From positions 239,186 through 303,185 of the forward strand of contig NZ_JAELXQ010000004.1 of NCBI RefSeq assembly GCF_016427605.1: 64,000 bases of DNA. Reading direction: 5' to 3'. The stretch comes from Ochrobactrum sp. Q0168 (GTDB lineage Bacteria; Pseudomonadota; Alphaproteobacteria; Rhizobiales; Rhizobiaceae). Position 1 is the first letter of the stretch. Each line of letters starts with the position of its first letter. Below are positions 44,579 through 53,994 of this stretch, in pieces. The notes below the pieces were generated by a model. The model worked only from the letters and a program-made list of their open reading frames with translations. It made no database searches and was not told where the DNA came from. The position numbers and the translations under genes are program-made.

Positions 44579-46627
44579 TTAGTTCAATCCGCGCTTTTCA
44601 ATCATCGCATCCGGCGTCGGCATCTTGCCGCGGAATGCCTTGTACAGATCTTCCGGGTCGCGGCTGCCGCCCGCAGCATAAATATGCTGCTTCAGCTTGG
44701 CAGCGAGTTCCGGGTTGAAAGCGTCGCCGGTTTCTTCAAAGGCCGAAAACGCATCCGCATCCAGCACTTCCGACCACATGTAGGAATAGTAACCGGCGGA
44801 GTAGCCGTCGCCGGAGAACACATGCGTGAAATGCGGCGTGCGGTGGCGCATGATGATCGCGTCAGGCATGGACAGCTTTTCGAGCGTCTTTGCCTCGAAG
44901 GAAAGCGGATCGGCGATCTTTTCGTTGCCGGTATGGAACGCCATGTCGACCAGAGCAGACGCGGTAAATTCGACCGTGTTGAACCCGGCATTGAACGAAC
45001 GCGCCGCCAGAATCTTGTCGAGTAGCGCCTTGGGCATCGCTTCGCCGGTGCGGTAATGCACGGCATATTTTTCCAGAACGGCAGGCACGGTCAGCCAATG
45101 TTCATAAAGCTGCGACGGCAGTTCCACGAAGTCGCGCGATACGGCAGTGCCGGAAACGGCAGGCCACGTCACATCCGACAAAAGGCCGTGCAGCGCATGG
45201 CCAAACTCGTGGAACAGCGTACGGGCATCATCAAGCGATAGCAAAGCAGGCTCGCCGGCCTTGGGCTTGGCGAAATTCATCACATTGTAGATGATTGGCT
45301 TCTGGCCGCCGTCGAGCTTGTGGCTGGATTGCAGCGCGCTCATCCACGCGCCTGAACGTTTCGATGTTCGGGCAAAATAATCGCCGAGGAACAGGCCGCG
45401 TTCGCTGCCATCCGGATTGAAAACCTGAAACACGCGCACGTCGGGATGCCAGGCGGCAATGCCCTTCTTTTCTTCAAAGCGAATGCCGAAGAGGCGGGTG
45501 GCGACATCGAAACTCGCTTCGATGATCTTTTCCAGTTGCAGGTAAGGCTTCAGCTCGGCCTCATCGAAGGCAAAGCGTTCAGCGCGCAGCTTCTCTGCGT
45601 AGAAACGCCAGTCCCACGGCGCGACCTTGTGATTGCCACCATCGGCAGCAATCAGGCGTTCAAGTTCAGCCTGTTCTTCCGCAGCCTTGGCGCGCGCCTT
45701 GTCCCACACCGGTTCCAACAGGTCCATGACCGCCTTTGGCGTCTTGGCCATGGTGTCGTCCAGCTTGTAGGCTGCAAAATTGGCATAGCCGAGCAGATGG
45801 GCCTTGCGCTCGCGCAGCTCGACCATCTCGCGCACGATTTCGCCATTATCAGACTCATTGCCATTCTCGCCGCGCTTGGCCCAGGCGTTGAAGGCCTGCT
45901 CGCGCAAGGCGCGATTTTCCGAAAAGGTGAGGAAGGGTTCGACGATGGAACGCGACAGCGTAACCGCATGAGCATCTGGCTTGCCGCGTTCGCTCGCGGC
46001 GCTCTGCATGGCGTTTTTCAGAAAATCCGGCAGCCCGGCCAGATCAGCTTCATCGGTAATGAACAGCGCCCAGCTCGACTCGTCTTTCAGCACGTTCTGG
46101 CCGAAGCGTGCGCCGAGGCCGGCAAGCTTTTCGTTGATGCCAGCGAGTTCAGCCTTGCCTGCTTCATCGAGTTTCGCGCCGGACCGGACAAAACCCTTCC
46201 AGGTCTTTTCCAGCACGCGTTTGGTTTCCGTGTCGAGATCGAGCAGATCGCGATTGTCATAAAGCGCGTCGATACGGGCGAAGAGGGCAGGGTCCATCAT
46301 GATGCGCGAATAATGACGCGACATTTTCGGCGCGATTTCCCGCTCCAGCGCTTGAATCGCGTCGTTGCTATGGGCGCCTGCCCGCATCCAGAAAATGGCT
46401 GACACATGGTCCAGCGCCTTTCCTGTCAGCTGCAAGGCTTTCAACGTGTTTTCGATGGTCGCTTCGCCGGTCGCGTTGGCGATGGCTTCCACTTCGGCGA
46501 GATCGGCGGCGAGCGCAACATCGAAAGCGGGCGCGAAATCGTCGTCCTCGAATGCGGTGAAATCCGGCAGGCCCAGCGGTCCGTTCCAGTCTGTGAGCGC
46601 GTGATTATAGGTGGGCTTGTCGGACAT
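44579..46627 (-). CDS. dcp: M3 family peptidyl-dipeptidase (Dcp/oligopeptidase A type)
   Basis: Zinc oligopeptidase of 682 aa, the usual length of Dcp. The metal site is FHEFGHALHGL, with a glutamate about 25 residues later in the ELPSQLYEHWL segment; FDVATRLFGIRF and GYSAGYYSYMWSEVLDADAF are further M3A marks. No signal peptide, so it degrades short peptides in the cytoplasm. GGAG lies seven bases before ATG 46627 (a second ATG is at 46630). Dcp is favoured over PrlC by overall resemblance. Confidence 0.88.
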   Translation of the reverse strand: MSDKPTYNHALTDWNGPLGLPDFTAFEDDDFAPAFDVALAADLAEVEAIANATGEATIENTLKALQLTGKALDHVSAIFWMRAGAHSNDAIQALEREIAPKMSRHYSRIMMDPALFARIDALYDNRDLLDLDTETKRVLEKTWKGFVRSGAKLDEAGKAELAGINEKLAGLGARFGQNVLKDESSWALFITDEADLAGLPDFLKNAMQSAASERGKPDAHAVTLSRSIVEPFLTFSENRALREQAFNAWAKRGENGNESDNGEIVREMVELRERKAHLLGYANFAAYKLDDTMAKTPKAVMDLLEPVWDKARAKAAEEQAELERLIAADGGNHKVAPWDWRFYAEKLRAERFAFDEAELKPYLQLEKIIEASFDVATRLFGIRFEEKKGIAAWHPDVRVFQVFNPDGSERGLFLGDYFARTSKRSGAWMSALQSSHKLDGGQKPIIYNVMNFAKPKAGEPALLSLDDARTLFHEFGHALHGLLSDVTWPAVSGTAVSRDFVELPSQLYEHWLTVPAVLEKYAVHYRTGEAMPKALLDKILAARSFNAGFNTVEFTASALVDMAFHTGNEKIADPLSFEAKTLEKLSMPDAIIMRHRTPHFTHVFSGDGYSAGYYSYMWSEVLDADAFSAFEETGDAFNPELAAKLKQHIYAAGGSRDPEDLYKAFRGKMPTPDAMIEKRGLN

Positions 46628-46986
46628 CATGTAACTCCGGATCAAATGAATTCGATCATCCAGACTTAGGATGTGAATGCCGGGTGAGCAAGGGTGTTCG
46701 ACCGGCTTTTACGGCTCAGATGCCAGACGACTGCGTTGGACACCTTGCCCGCAAAAACCTCTTCAGATTGCCGCGTGGGGCTTGACTTTAGGGGCGACCA
46801 AGCGCACATCACGCTGGCTGTCCGAAATCTCTTTGCGGCAGCAATCTTCAACCGGAGTTTTATTCTCTTATGCCCAGCGACAGTCACAGTCGATTGTGTC
46901 AGCCGTCAAGGTAGCCGTGTACTGATCGCTTGAGGTCAGCTTGCACGATCTGCCTTTGACGGCGGATCGACGGAAAGGCAAGCTTA
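46628..46986. other. Intergenic region upstream of mgtE
   Basis: About 360 bp without a supportable gene. It contains the divergent promoters for dcp and mgtE. I see no recognisable M-box or other magnesium sensor and no strong hairpin. Confidence 0.4.
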
Positions 46987-48372
46987 ATGACCGACACCAA
47001 CTTCTCTCCGGAAGTGCTCGATGTCGCCGACCTCCCGGCGGCTGCAATTGCTGCGCGTATCGCCGATATGCATACGGGCGATGCCGTTGAGCTATTGAAC
47101 GAGCTCGAAGATGATGACGCAATCTCCGTCTTCGGACAGCTCACCCATGAAGATGCCATCCGCCTGCTCGACCAGCCGGAGCTGCATCGTACTGCCGAAA
47201 TCGTAGCGGCGCTTGCGCCGGGGCTTGCGAGCCTCCTTCTGGACGGCATGTCAGCCGACCGCTCGACGGACGTGTTTCAGGAACTCGACGAGAGCGACCG
47301 TGCGCGTCTGTTCCCTATTCTGGCCCCGGAAACCAAGGCCAATCTGAAAAAACTCATGGGCTACCCGCCGAATACGGCAGGTTCCCTCATGACGACCGAA
47401 TTCATCGCCGTTCCATCGAACTGGAATGTGGCCGAGACACTCGATCACATTCGCAAGGTCGAACGCACACGCGAAACCGTCTATGCGATCTATGTGGTCG
47501 ATCCGAAGACACGCGCTCTGGAAGGCGTGGTCAGCCTTCGCCGCCTGATTATCCGTCAGCCGGAAGAGCCAATTCTGTCGATTGTCCGCGATGAAGAGCC
47601 GATCACCATTTCGCCGCTCACCAGCCGCGAAGATGTCGCGCGTCTGTTCCGCAAGCACGACCTTCTGGCCGTGCCTGTCGTGGATGAAAGCCGCCATATC
47701 ATCGGCATTGTGACGGTGGACGACGTGCTTGACGCTATTACCGAAGACGCCAGCGAAGACGCCTATCGTTTCGGTGGTATGGAGGCGCTGGACAAGCCCT
47801 ATATGCGCATCGGCTTTGGTGAAATGCTGAAAAAACGCGCTGGCTGGCTGGGCGTTCTGTTTCTGGGCGAGATGCTGACGGCAAGCGCCATGCAGCATTT
47901 CGAAATGGAACTGGAAAAAGCGCTCGTTCTGACGCTGTTCATTCCGCTCATCATGTCGTCGGGCGGCAATTCCGGTTCGCAGGCAACGTCGCTGATCATC
48001 CGTGCGCTCGCTTTGCAGGAAGTGAAACTCAAGGACTGGTGGCGTGTCGCGCTCCGCGAACTGCCCACAGGTCTTGCGCTTGGCAGTTTCCTCGGCCTGA
48101 TCGGCATTGTCCGCATTGCCGTGTGGCAGATGATCGGCATCTATGACTACGGCGAGCACTGGATGCTGGTCGCTCTAACCGTCGGCATGGCGCTCGTCTG
48201 TATCGTGATGTTCGGTTCGCTGACCGGCTCCATGCTGCCCTTTGTGCTGAAACGGCTGGGCTTTGATCCTGCCAGTGCATCTGCGCCATTCGTGGCGACA
48301 TTGGTCGATGTGACCGGTCTGGTCATTTATTTCAGCGTCGCCATTGTCATTCTTTCCGGCACTTTGTTGTAA
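46987..48372 (+). CDS. mgtE: Magnesium transporter MgtE
   Basis: Homodimeric Mg2+ channel of 461 aa. An N-terminal superhelical domain (about residues 1-135, acidic) is followed by paired CBS domains (about 135-265; VPSNWNVAETLDHIRK and HDLLAVPVVDESRHIIGIVTVDDVLDAI). Five membrane segments follow, with the pore motif PLIMSSGGNSGSQA. The acidic N/CBS domains gate the pore in response to cytosolic Mg2+. Monocistronic; two hairpins follow. Confidence 0.95.
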   Translation: MTDTNFSPEVLDVADLPAAAIAARIADMHTGDAVELLNELEDDDAISVFGQLTHEDAIRLLDQPELHRTAEIVAALAPGLASLLLDGMSADRSTDVFQELDESDRARLFPILAPETKANLKKLMGYPPNTAGSLMTTEFIAVPSNWNVAETLDHIRKVERTRETVYAIYVVDPKTRALEGVVSLRRLIIRQPEEPILSIVRDEEPITISPLTSREDVARLFRKHDLLAVPVVDESRHIIGIVTVDDVLDAITEDASEDAYRFGGMEALDKPYMRIGFGEMLKKRAGWLGVLFLGEMLTASAMQHFEMELEKALVLTLFIPLIMSSGGNSGSQATSLIIRALALQEVKLKDWWRVALRELPTGLALGSFLGLIGIVRIAVWQMIGIYDYGEHWMLVALTVGMALVCIVMFGSLTGSMLPFVLKRLGFDPASASAPFVATLVDVTGLVIYFSVAIVILSGTLL

Positions 48373-48463
48373 CGCCCAGCGCCAACATGGTGCTGATACT
48401 GACAAAAAACTGACAGAATGACGGTGTAAAAACGCCGCTAAACAACGGTTTTTCGCGAGAAAT

Positions 48464-48491
48464 AAGGGGCAGTGTCGCGCTGCCCCTTTCT
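48464..48491 (+). terminator. Terminator-like hairpin downstream of mgtE
   Basis: AAGGGGCAG pairs perfectly with CTGCCCCTT around a 7-nt loop, followed by TCT. A weaker CCG/CGG hairpin flanked by A5 and T5 lies just upstream near 48425-48452, so the two may act in tandem. Confidence 0.6.
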
Positions 48492-48581
48492 AAAACGCAA
48501 AAAAACCTGTAAGAGCGCCGCATTGATTTTCCGCGCGGGTCTGTTGGCGCGGCTCCCAACTCATATAGAAGTGATCTCCAT

Positions 48582-50405
48582 ATGGAATTGCGTAATATCG
48601 CTATTATCGCACACGTCGATCATGGCAAAACCACACTGGTCGATGAACTCCTGAAGCAGTCCGGCTCGTTCCGCGACAACCAGCGCGTTGCAGAACGCAT
48701 GATGGACTCCAACGACATCGAAAAGGAACGCGGGATCACCATTCTCGCCAAAGCGACCTCGGTTGTCTGGAAGAATACCCGTATCAACATCGTCGACACG
48801 CCCGGCCACGCCGACTTCGGCGGTGAAGTTGAACGTATCCTCTCGATGGTGGACGGCGCTATCGTTCTTGTCGACGCCGCTGAAGGCCCGATGCCGCAGA
48901 CGAAGTTCGTCGTTGGCAAGGCGCTGAAGGTTGGTCTGCGTCCGATCGTTGCGATCAACAAGATCGACCGCCCTGATGGCCGTCATGAAGAAGTCATCAA
49001 CGAAGTCTTCGACCTTTTCGCCAATCTCGACGCGACCGACGAACAGCTCGACTTCCCGATCCTGTACGGCTCTGGCCGCAACGGCTGGATGGCACTGAAC
49101 CCGGAAGGCCCGCAGGACGAAGGTCTGGCTCCGCTGTTCGACCTCGTGCTCAAGCACGTTCCGGCGCCCAAGGTTGCCGAAGGCCCGTTCCGCATGATCG
49201 GTACGATCCTCGAAGCCGATCCGTTCCTTGGTCGTATCATCACCGGTCGTATTCATTCCGGCTCGATCAAGTCGAACCAGGCCGTCAAGGTTCTGGGTCA
49301 GGACGGTTCGCTGCTCGAAACCGGCCGTATCTCGAAGATCCTCGCATTCCGTGGCATTGAGCGTCAGGCCATCGACGAAGCACAGGCAGGCGACATCGTT
49401 GCTATTGCCGGTCTTTCCAAGGGCACGGTTGCTGACACGTTCTGCGATCCTTCGGTCAGCGAGCCTCTCGCTGCTCAACCAATCGATCCGCCGACCGTGA
49501 CCATGTCCTTCATCGTCAACGACAGCCCTTATGCTGGCACGGAAGGCGACAAGGTGACGAGCCGCGTTATTCGTGACCGTCTGCTCAAGGAAGCAGAAGG
49601 CAATGTTGCGCTCAAGATCGAAGAATCGAACGAAAAAGATTCGTTCTTCGTTTCCGGTCGTGGTGAATTGCAGCTTGCAGTTCTGATCGAAAACATGCGC
49701 CGCGAAGGTTTCGAACTTGGCGTTTCGCGCCCGCGCGTCGTCATGAAAGACGGCGAAAACGGCGAGAAGCTTGAGCCGATCGAAGAAGTCGTCATCGACG
49801 TGGATGAGGAATATTCGGGCACCGTTGTTCAGAAGATGTCTGAACGCAAGGCCGAAATGGTCGAGCTGCGTCCTTCCGGCGGCAACCGCGTGCGCATGGT
49901 GTTCTACGCGCCGACGCGCGGCCTGATCGGCTATCAGTCGGAACTTCTGACCGATACGCGCGGCACGGCGATCATGAACCGCCTGTTCCACGATTATCAG
50001 CCATACAAGGGCGAAATCTCTGGCCGTAACAACGGCGTTCTGATTTCCAACGATCAGGGCGAAGCAGTTGCCTACGCATTGTTCAACCTGGAAGATCGCG
50101 GCCCGATGATTATCGACGCTGGCGTCAAGGTCTATCAGGGCATGCTGATCGGCATCCATAGCCGTGACAACGATCTCGAAGTCAACGTGCTCAAAGGCAA
50201 GAAGCTCACCAACATCCGCGCCGCAGGCAAGGATGAAGCTGTGAAGCTCACCCCGCCGATTAAGATGACGCTGGAACGCGCCCTGTCGTGGATTCAGGAC
50301 GACGAACTGGTCGAAGTGACGCCGAAGTCGATCCGTCTTCGCAAGCTCTATCTCGATCCGAATGAGCGCAAGCGCTTTGAAAAGAGCAAGTCGAGCGCTG
50401 CATAA
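48582..50405 (+). CDS. typA: Translational GTPase TypA/BipA
   Basis: Ribosome-associated GTPase of 607 aa involved in stress and low-temperature ribosome assembly. G1 HVDHGKTT is at residues 11-18, followed by [13 protein letters not shown] and NKID, then EF-G-like domains II, III and V and the TypA C-terminal domain ([19 protein letters not shown]). No obvious Shine-Dalgarno precedes ATG 48582. A strong TTCG terminator follows. Confidence 0.97.
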   Translation: MELRNIAIIAHVDHGKTTLVDELLKQSGSFRDNQRVAERMMDSNDIEKERGITILAKATSVVWKNTRINIVDTPGHADFGGEVERILSMVDGAIVLVDAAEGPMPQTKFVVGKALKVGLRPIVAINKIDRPDGRHEEVINEVFDLFANLDATDEQLDFPILYGSGRNGWMALNPEGPQDEGLAPLFDLVLKHVPAPKVAEGPFRMIGTILEADPFLGRIITGRIHSGSIKSNQAVKVLGQDGSLLETGRISKILAFRGIERQAIDEAQAGDIVAIAGLSKGTVADTFCDPSVSEPLAAQPIDPPTVTMSFIVNDSPYAGTEGDKVTSRVIRDRLLKEAEGNVALKIEESNEKDSFFVSGRGELQLAVLIENMRREGFELGVSRPRVVMKDGENGEKLEPIEEVVIDVDEEYSGTVVQKMSERKAEMVELRPSGGNRVRMVFYAPTRGLIGYQSELLTDTRGTAIMNRLFHDYQPYKGEISGRNNGVLISNDQGEAVAYALFNLEDRGPMIIDAGVKVYQGMLIGIHSRDNDLEVNVLKGKKLTNIRAAGKDEAVKLTPPIKMTLERALSWIQDDELVEVTPKSIRLRKLYLDPNERKRFEKSKSSAA

Positions 50406-50422
50406 GTTCGACAACATAAAAG

Positions 50423-50449
50423 AAAACGGCGCCTTCGGGCGCCGTTTTT
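50423..50449. terminator. Bidirectional terminator between typA and the BMP-ABC operon
   Basis: AAAACGGCGCC pairs with GGCGCCGTTTT around a TTCG tetraloop, with T-run on the plus strand and a TTTTCTTTT run on the minus strand. Confidence 0.92.
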
Positions 50450-50477
50450 GTTTCCAGTGTTGTGTTGATAAAAGCGG

Positions 50478-51422
50478 TTATCGCTCTCCGCGCCGATAAG
50501 GCTGCATCAGTGCCTGAGGAACACGCGCGCGGCGCGCCATGACGATCAGCGCGATAATCGACATGATGTAAGGGATCATGAGGAAAAGCTGGTAAGGAAC
50601 CGCCTTGCCATAGACCGTTTGCAGGCGAAGCTGAAACGCATCGAACAGCGCGAACAGCAATGCGCCCAGCAATGCGCGGACGGGTTTCCACGATGCGAAA
50701 ACGACGAGCGCGATACACACCCAGCCGCGTCCCTGCATCATGGTCGGGAAGAACGAGTTGAAAGCCGAAAGCGTCAGAAATGCGCCGCCAACCGCCATCA
50801 ATGCGCTGCCGAACATGATCGTGAAAACCCGCACACGGATCGGGTTGATACCTTGCGCCTCGGCTGCATGCGGGTTCTCGCCTGTCATGCGGATAGCAAG
50901 GCCAAGCGGCGTGCGGAAAAGCACATAGCCAAGCAGCAGCGCCAGCGGAATGGCGATCCATGTCAACGCTGTCTGTGTGCCCAATACCTGCCCGATAAAA
51001 GGCACATCGGTAAGGAAGGACGGGTTCACCGGCTGGAATGGCGTGATTGTCGGCGGTGTTGAAGACAGTGGCACCAGTAGGCGGAACAGGAAATAGCTGA
51101 GGCTGGAAGCAAACAGCGTGATGCCAAGACCGACCACGTGTTGCGACAGGCCGAGCGGGACGGTAAGCGCTGCGTGCAGCAGGCCGAACAATGCGCCGGA
51201 AGCCGCCGCCGCGAGCACGCCCATCCAGAGGTCCGCACCGTTGAAGACGGTCAGCCAGCCAATCATCGCGCCAAAAGTCATGATGCCTTCGATGCCGAGA
51301 TTGAGCACGCCGGCGCGTTCGCAATAAAGCGCGCCGAGCGTACCGAAAATCAACGGCGTTGCAATGCGCAGGACCGATACCCAGAGGCCAGCGGAGAGCA
51401 GGATATCCATCAACTCGTTCAT
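50478..51422 (-). CDS. Nucleoside/nucleobase ABC transporter permease (second subunit)
   Basis: Inner-membrane permease of the BPD_transp_2/YufQ type, 314 aa, about nine hydrophobic segments. Family signs are GTLGALYCERAGVLNLGIEGIM near the start and NPHAAEAQGINPIRVRVFTI in the coupling region. It overlaps the preceding permease gene by 4 bp (51419-51422). Last gene of a six-gene minus-strand operon with a BMP receptor, so the likely cargo is nucleosides or bases. Confidence 0.9.
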   Translation of the reverse strand: MNELMDILLSAGLWVSVLRIATPLIFGTLGALYCERAGVLNLGIEGIMTFGAMIGWLTVFNGADLWMGVLAAAASGALFGLLHAALTVPLGLSQHVVGLGITLFASSLSYFLFRLLVPLSSTPPTITPFQPVNPSFLTDVPFIGQVLGTQTALTWIAIPLALLLGYVLFRTPLGLAIRMTGENPHAAEAQGINPIRVRVFTIMFGSALMAVGGAFLTLSAFNSFFPTMMQGRGWVCIALVVFASWKPVRALLGALLFALFDAFQLRLQTVYGKAVPYQLFLMIPYIMSIIALIVMARRARVPQALMQPYRRGER

Positions 51423-52462
51423 CGGGCGATCCTGTATTGGGTGAAGAACAAAGCGACGAGCATAGTCAGGAGCGACAGCGCCACAGTCACATCTGCAATG
51501 AAGCTCGGAATGCCAATGGCGCGGCTCATGCCGTCTGCGCCAACGAACATGGCGGCGGCAAAGAGCGCCGAGAAGATCGCGCCAATCGGGTTCAGATTGG
51601 CAAGCATGGCGACGATGATGCCGGAATAGCCGAAGCCCGGCGAAAGGTCGGTCGTCACATAGCCCTTCACGCCCATGACCTGGATCGCGCCTGCAAGACC
51701 GGCAAGGCCGCCGGAAATACAGGCGACTTTCACCAGTGTTTTTCCAAGTGGAACACCTGCAAAACGTGCGGCTTGCGGGTTAAGGCCCGCAGCCTTGGTC
51801 TCAAGACCGAACACGGTGCGCTTCTGTACATAGGCGACGATCAGCGCAAGCGCGATGGCGATCAGAATGCCGATATGCAGCCGCATACCCGACATGATTT
51901 TCGGCAGCACGGCGGCATCCGGAACCGGTTCAGACTGCGGCCAACCAAAGGCCAGCGGGTCTTTCATCGGCCCTTCAATCATCATGGAGACGAACAGCAC
52001 CGCAACGAAGTTCAAAAGCAGTGTTGTCACCACTTCATCGACGCCGAAGCGCAAACGAAGGCCGAGCGGAATAGCCAAGAAAATCATACCCGCAATTGCG
52101 CCGACAATCAGCAGCAGCGGAATGAGGAGCGGTGCGGGCAGCTGCAATTGCGTGCCCATGGCCACAACCGCCAGCGCACCCATATAGAACTGCCCTTCAG
52201 CACCGATGTTCCAGAGCTTGGAGCGGAAGGCCACGGCGGCGGCAAGGCCTGTTAGCATCAGCGGCGTGGCGCGGGTCAGCGTTTCGCTGATCGAAAGCTT
52301 GTTGCCAAATGCGCCAATGGCGATCTGGCGGAAGGATTCGATCACCGGTGCACCGGCAGCAGCGATCAGCAGGCCAGCAAGCACGAAGGCGGTCAGAACC
52401 GCAATGATCGGTGCTGTGGTCACCAATACCATGGGCCGTGTTTCGCGTCGTTCAATACGCAT
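51419..52462 (-). CDS. Nucleoside/nucleobase ABC transporter permease (first subunit)
   Basis: Permease of the YufP type, 347 aa with about ten hydrophobic segments. The LWNIGAEGQFYMGALAVVAMG and LNPQAARFAGVPLGKTLVKVACISGGLAGLAGAIQVMG segments are typical. ATG 52462 shares one base with the stop of the ATPase gene (TGATG). An upstream in-frame start at 52495 would overlap the ATPase gene by more and is less likely. Confidence 0.9.
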   Translation of the reverse strand: MRIERRETRPMVLVTTAPIIAVLTAFVLAGLLIAAAGAPVIESFRQIAIGAFGNKLSISETLTRATPLMLTGLAAAVAFRSKLWNIGAEGQFYMGALAVVAMGTQLQLPAPLLIPLLLIVGAIAGMIFLAIPLGLRLRFGVDEVVTTLLLNFVAVLFVSMMIEGPMKDPLAFGWPQSEPVPDAAVLPKIMSGMRLHIGILIAIALALIVAYVQKRTVFGLETKAAGLNPQAARFAGVPLGKTLVKVACISGGLAGLAGAIQVMGVKGYVTTDLSPGFGYSGIIVAMLANLNPIGAIFSALFAAAMFVGADGMSRAIGIPSFIADVTVALSLLTMLVALFFTQYRIAR

Positions 52463-53994
52463 CAATTCAGCCCCTTCATGGTATTTGCCTGCCATTCGCC
52501 AGCCATCATGAGGCCCAGTCTCTGCGCATTGGCTTCTTCTGCGTTGATGGGAGGGGAGAGACGGCCTTTAACAATCGCTTGAACACGGTCCGCCAAGCCG
52601 ATGATTTCATCCAGATCTTCGGAAATCAGCAGAACGGCAGCGCCCTTGGCGCGCGCTTCGAGAATGCGGGTGTGAATTGCCGCGACCGCACCTTCATCGA
52701 GTCCACGCGTCGGCTGCGCCGCGATGAGAATGCGCGGCGCGGTCTCCAGATTACGGCCCAGAATGAGCTTCTGCATATTGCCGCCCGAAAGCAGGCGGAT
52801 ACGGCTGTCCGGTGTGCCGCCGCGCACATCGAAATCCTTGATGATGCGGTCGGTGAATTCGCGCGCCGCAATGCGATTGACCAGAAGGCCATTCGAGAAT
52901 TTTGGATCGCGCACGCGCTCCAGAATGGCGTTTTCCCACAAAGTCAGATCGCCGATAGCGCCTTCCGCATTCCGGTCTTCCGGGATGCGCCCGACGCCTT
53001 CCGCCACAAAGCGACGCGGATCGAATTTCGTGACCGTTTGCCCGAACATGACGAGCGCGCCGCTTGCAGGCTGGCTCAGGCCGGAAACGAGCCGTCCGAG
53101 TGCTGCTTGCCCATTGCCAGACACACCGATGATGCCGAGCGTTTCGCCAGCACGAACCTGAAAATTCAGTTCCGAAAGGCGGGCGACTCCATCTTCCACG
53201 ACAGTGACATTACTGGCTTCTAGCAGCGTTTCGCCGGGCGTCGCCGCGGCGCGGGCAGGGCGCGAGACGCGCCGTCCCACCATCAGTTCAGCCAGTTCTT
53301 CCTTCGAAGTTTTTGAGGCCTTGCGTTCGGCGACGAGCTTGCCGCCGCGCAGCACGATCACCCGGTCGGCGGCAGACATAACCTCATGCAGCTTGTGCGA
53401 AATGAAGATCAGCGACAGGCCTTGCCGCGCCATTTCTTTGAGCGTCGCGAACAGGCCTTCGGCTTCCTGCGTCGTCAGAACGGCGGTCGGTTCGTCCAGG
53501 ATCAGCACATCGGCATCGTTATAGAGCGCTTTCAGGATTTCCACGCGCTGCTGTTCGCCGACCGACAGATCGCCAAGCCGCACATCTGGATCGACCTTGA
53601 GGCCAAAACGCTCGGCAATCTGCGCGATCTTGGCTCGCGCTGCGCCATGCGAGGATTTGAGCTTCCAGAGGCTTTCGGTGCCGGTGATGATGTTTTCCAG
53701 AACGGTGAGGTTGGGTGCAAGCGTGAAATGCTGGTGCACCATGCCGACGCCCGCATTGATGGCTGCGCGCGGCTTGCCCTGCGGGATTTCAACGCCTTTC
53801 ACAAAGACGCGTCCCTCATCCGGCACATAATGGCCAAACAGGATGTTCATCAGCGTGGTTTTACCCGCGCCATTTTCGCCGAGAAATGCGAGGATTTCGC
53901 CGCGTTGCAGCTTCAGCGAAATATCGTCATTGGCGGTCAGTGCACCGAAGCGCTTGGTAATGTTTTGCAGTTCAAGAACTGTTGTCGTCGTCAT
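52462..53994 (-). CDS. Nucleoside/nucleobase ABC transporter ATP-binding protein (double ABC)
   Basis: ATPase of 510 aa with two fused nucleotide-binding domains, as in YufO/RbsA types. The N-terminal domain has GENGAGKTTL, LSVGEQQRVEILKAL and LILDEPTAVL. The C-terminal domain has a degenerate Walker A (GVSGNGQAAL, lacking the Lys) and signature LSGGNMQKLILGR, a normal asymmetry in this family. Its start overlaps the amidase gene by 4 bp (ATGA). Confidence 0.93.
   Translation of the reverse strand: MTTTTVLELQNITKRFGALTANDDISLKLQRGEILAFLGENGAGKTTLMNILFGHYVPDEGRVFVKGVEIPQGKPRAAINAGVGMVHQHFTLAPNLTVLENIITGTESLWKLKSSHGAARAKIAQIAERFGLKVDPDVRLGDLSVGEQQRVEILKALYNDADVLILDEPTAVLTTQEAEGLFATLKEMARQGLSLIFISHKLHEVMSAADRVIVLRGGKLVAERKASKTSKEELAELMVGRRVSRPARAAATPGETLLEASNVTVVEDGVARLSELNFQVRAGETLGIIGVSGNGQAALGRLVSGLSQPASGALVMFGQTVTKFDPRRFVAEGVGRIPEDRNAEGAIGDLTLWENAILERVRDPKFSNGLLVNRIAAREFTDRIIKDFDVRGGTPDSRIRLLSGGNMQKLILGRNLETAPRILIAAQPTRGLDEGAVAAIHTRILEARAKGAAVLLISEDLDEIIGLADRVQAIVKGRLSPPINAEEANAQRLGLMMAGEWQANTMKGLN

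Noticed and set aside
48561..50417. Very long antisense frame covering typA (and similar long antisense frames over dcp, ugpB and adenine deaminase)
   Set aside because: These arise from the GC-rich codon pattern of the real gene; their translations are His/Gln/Arg-rich with no domain sense.
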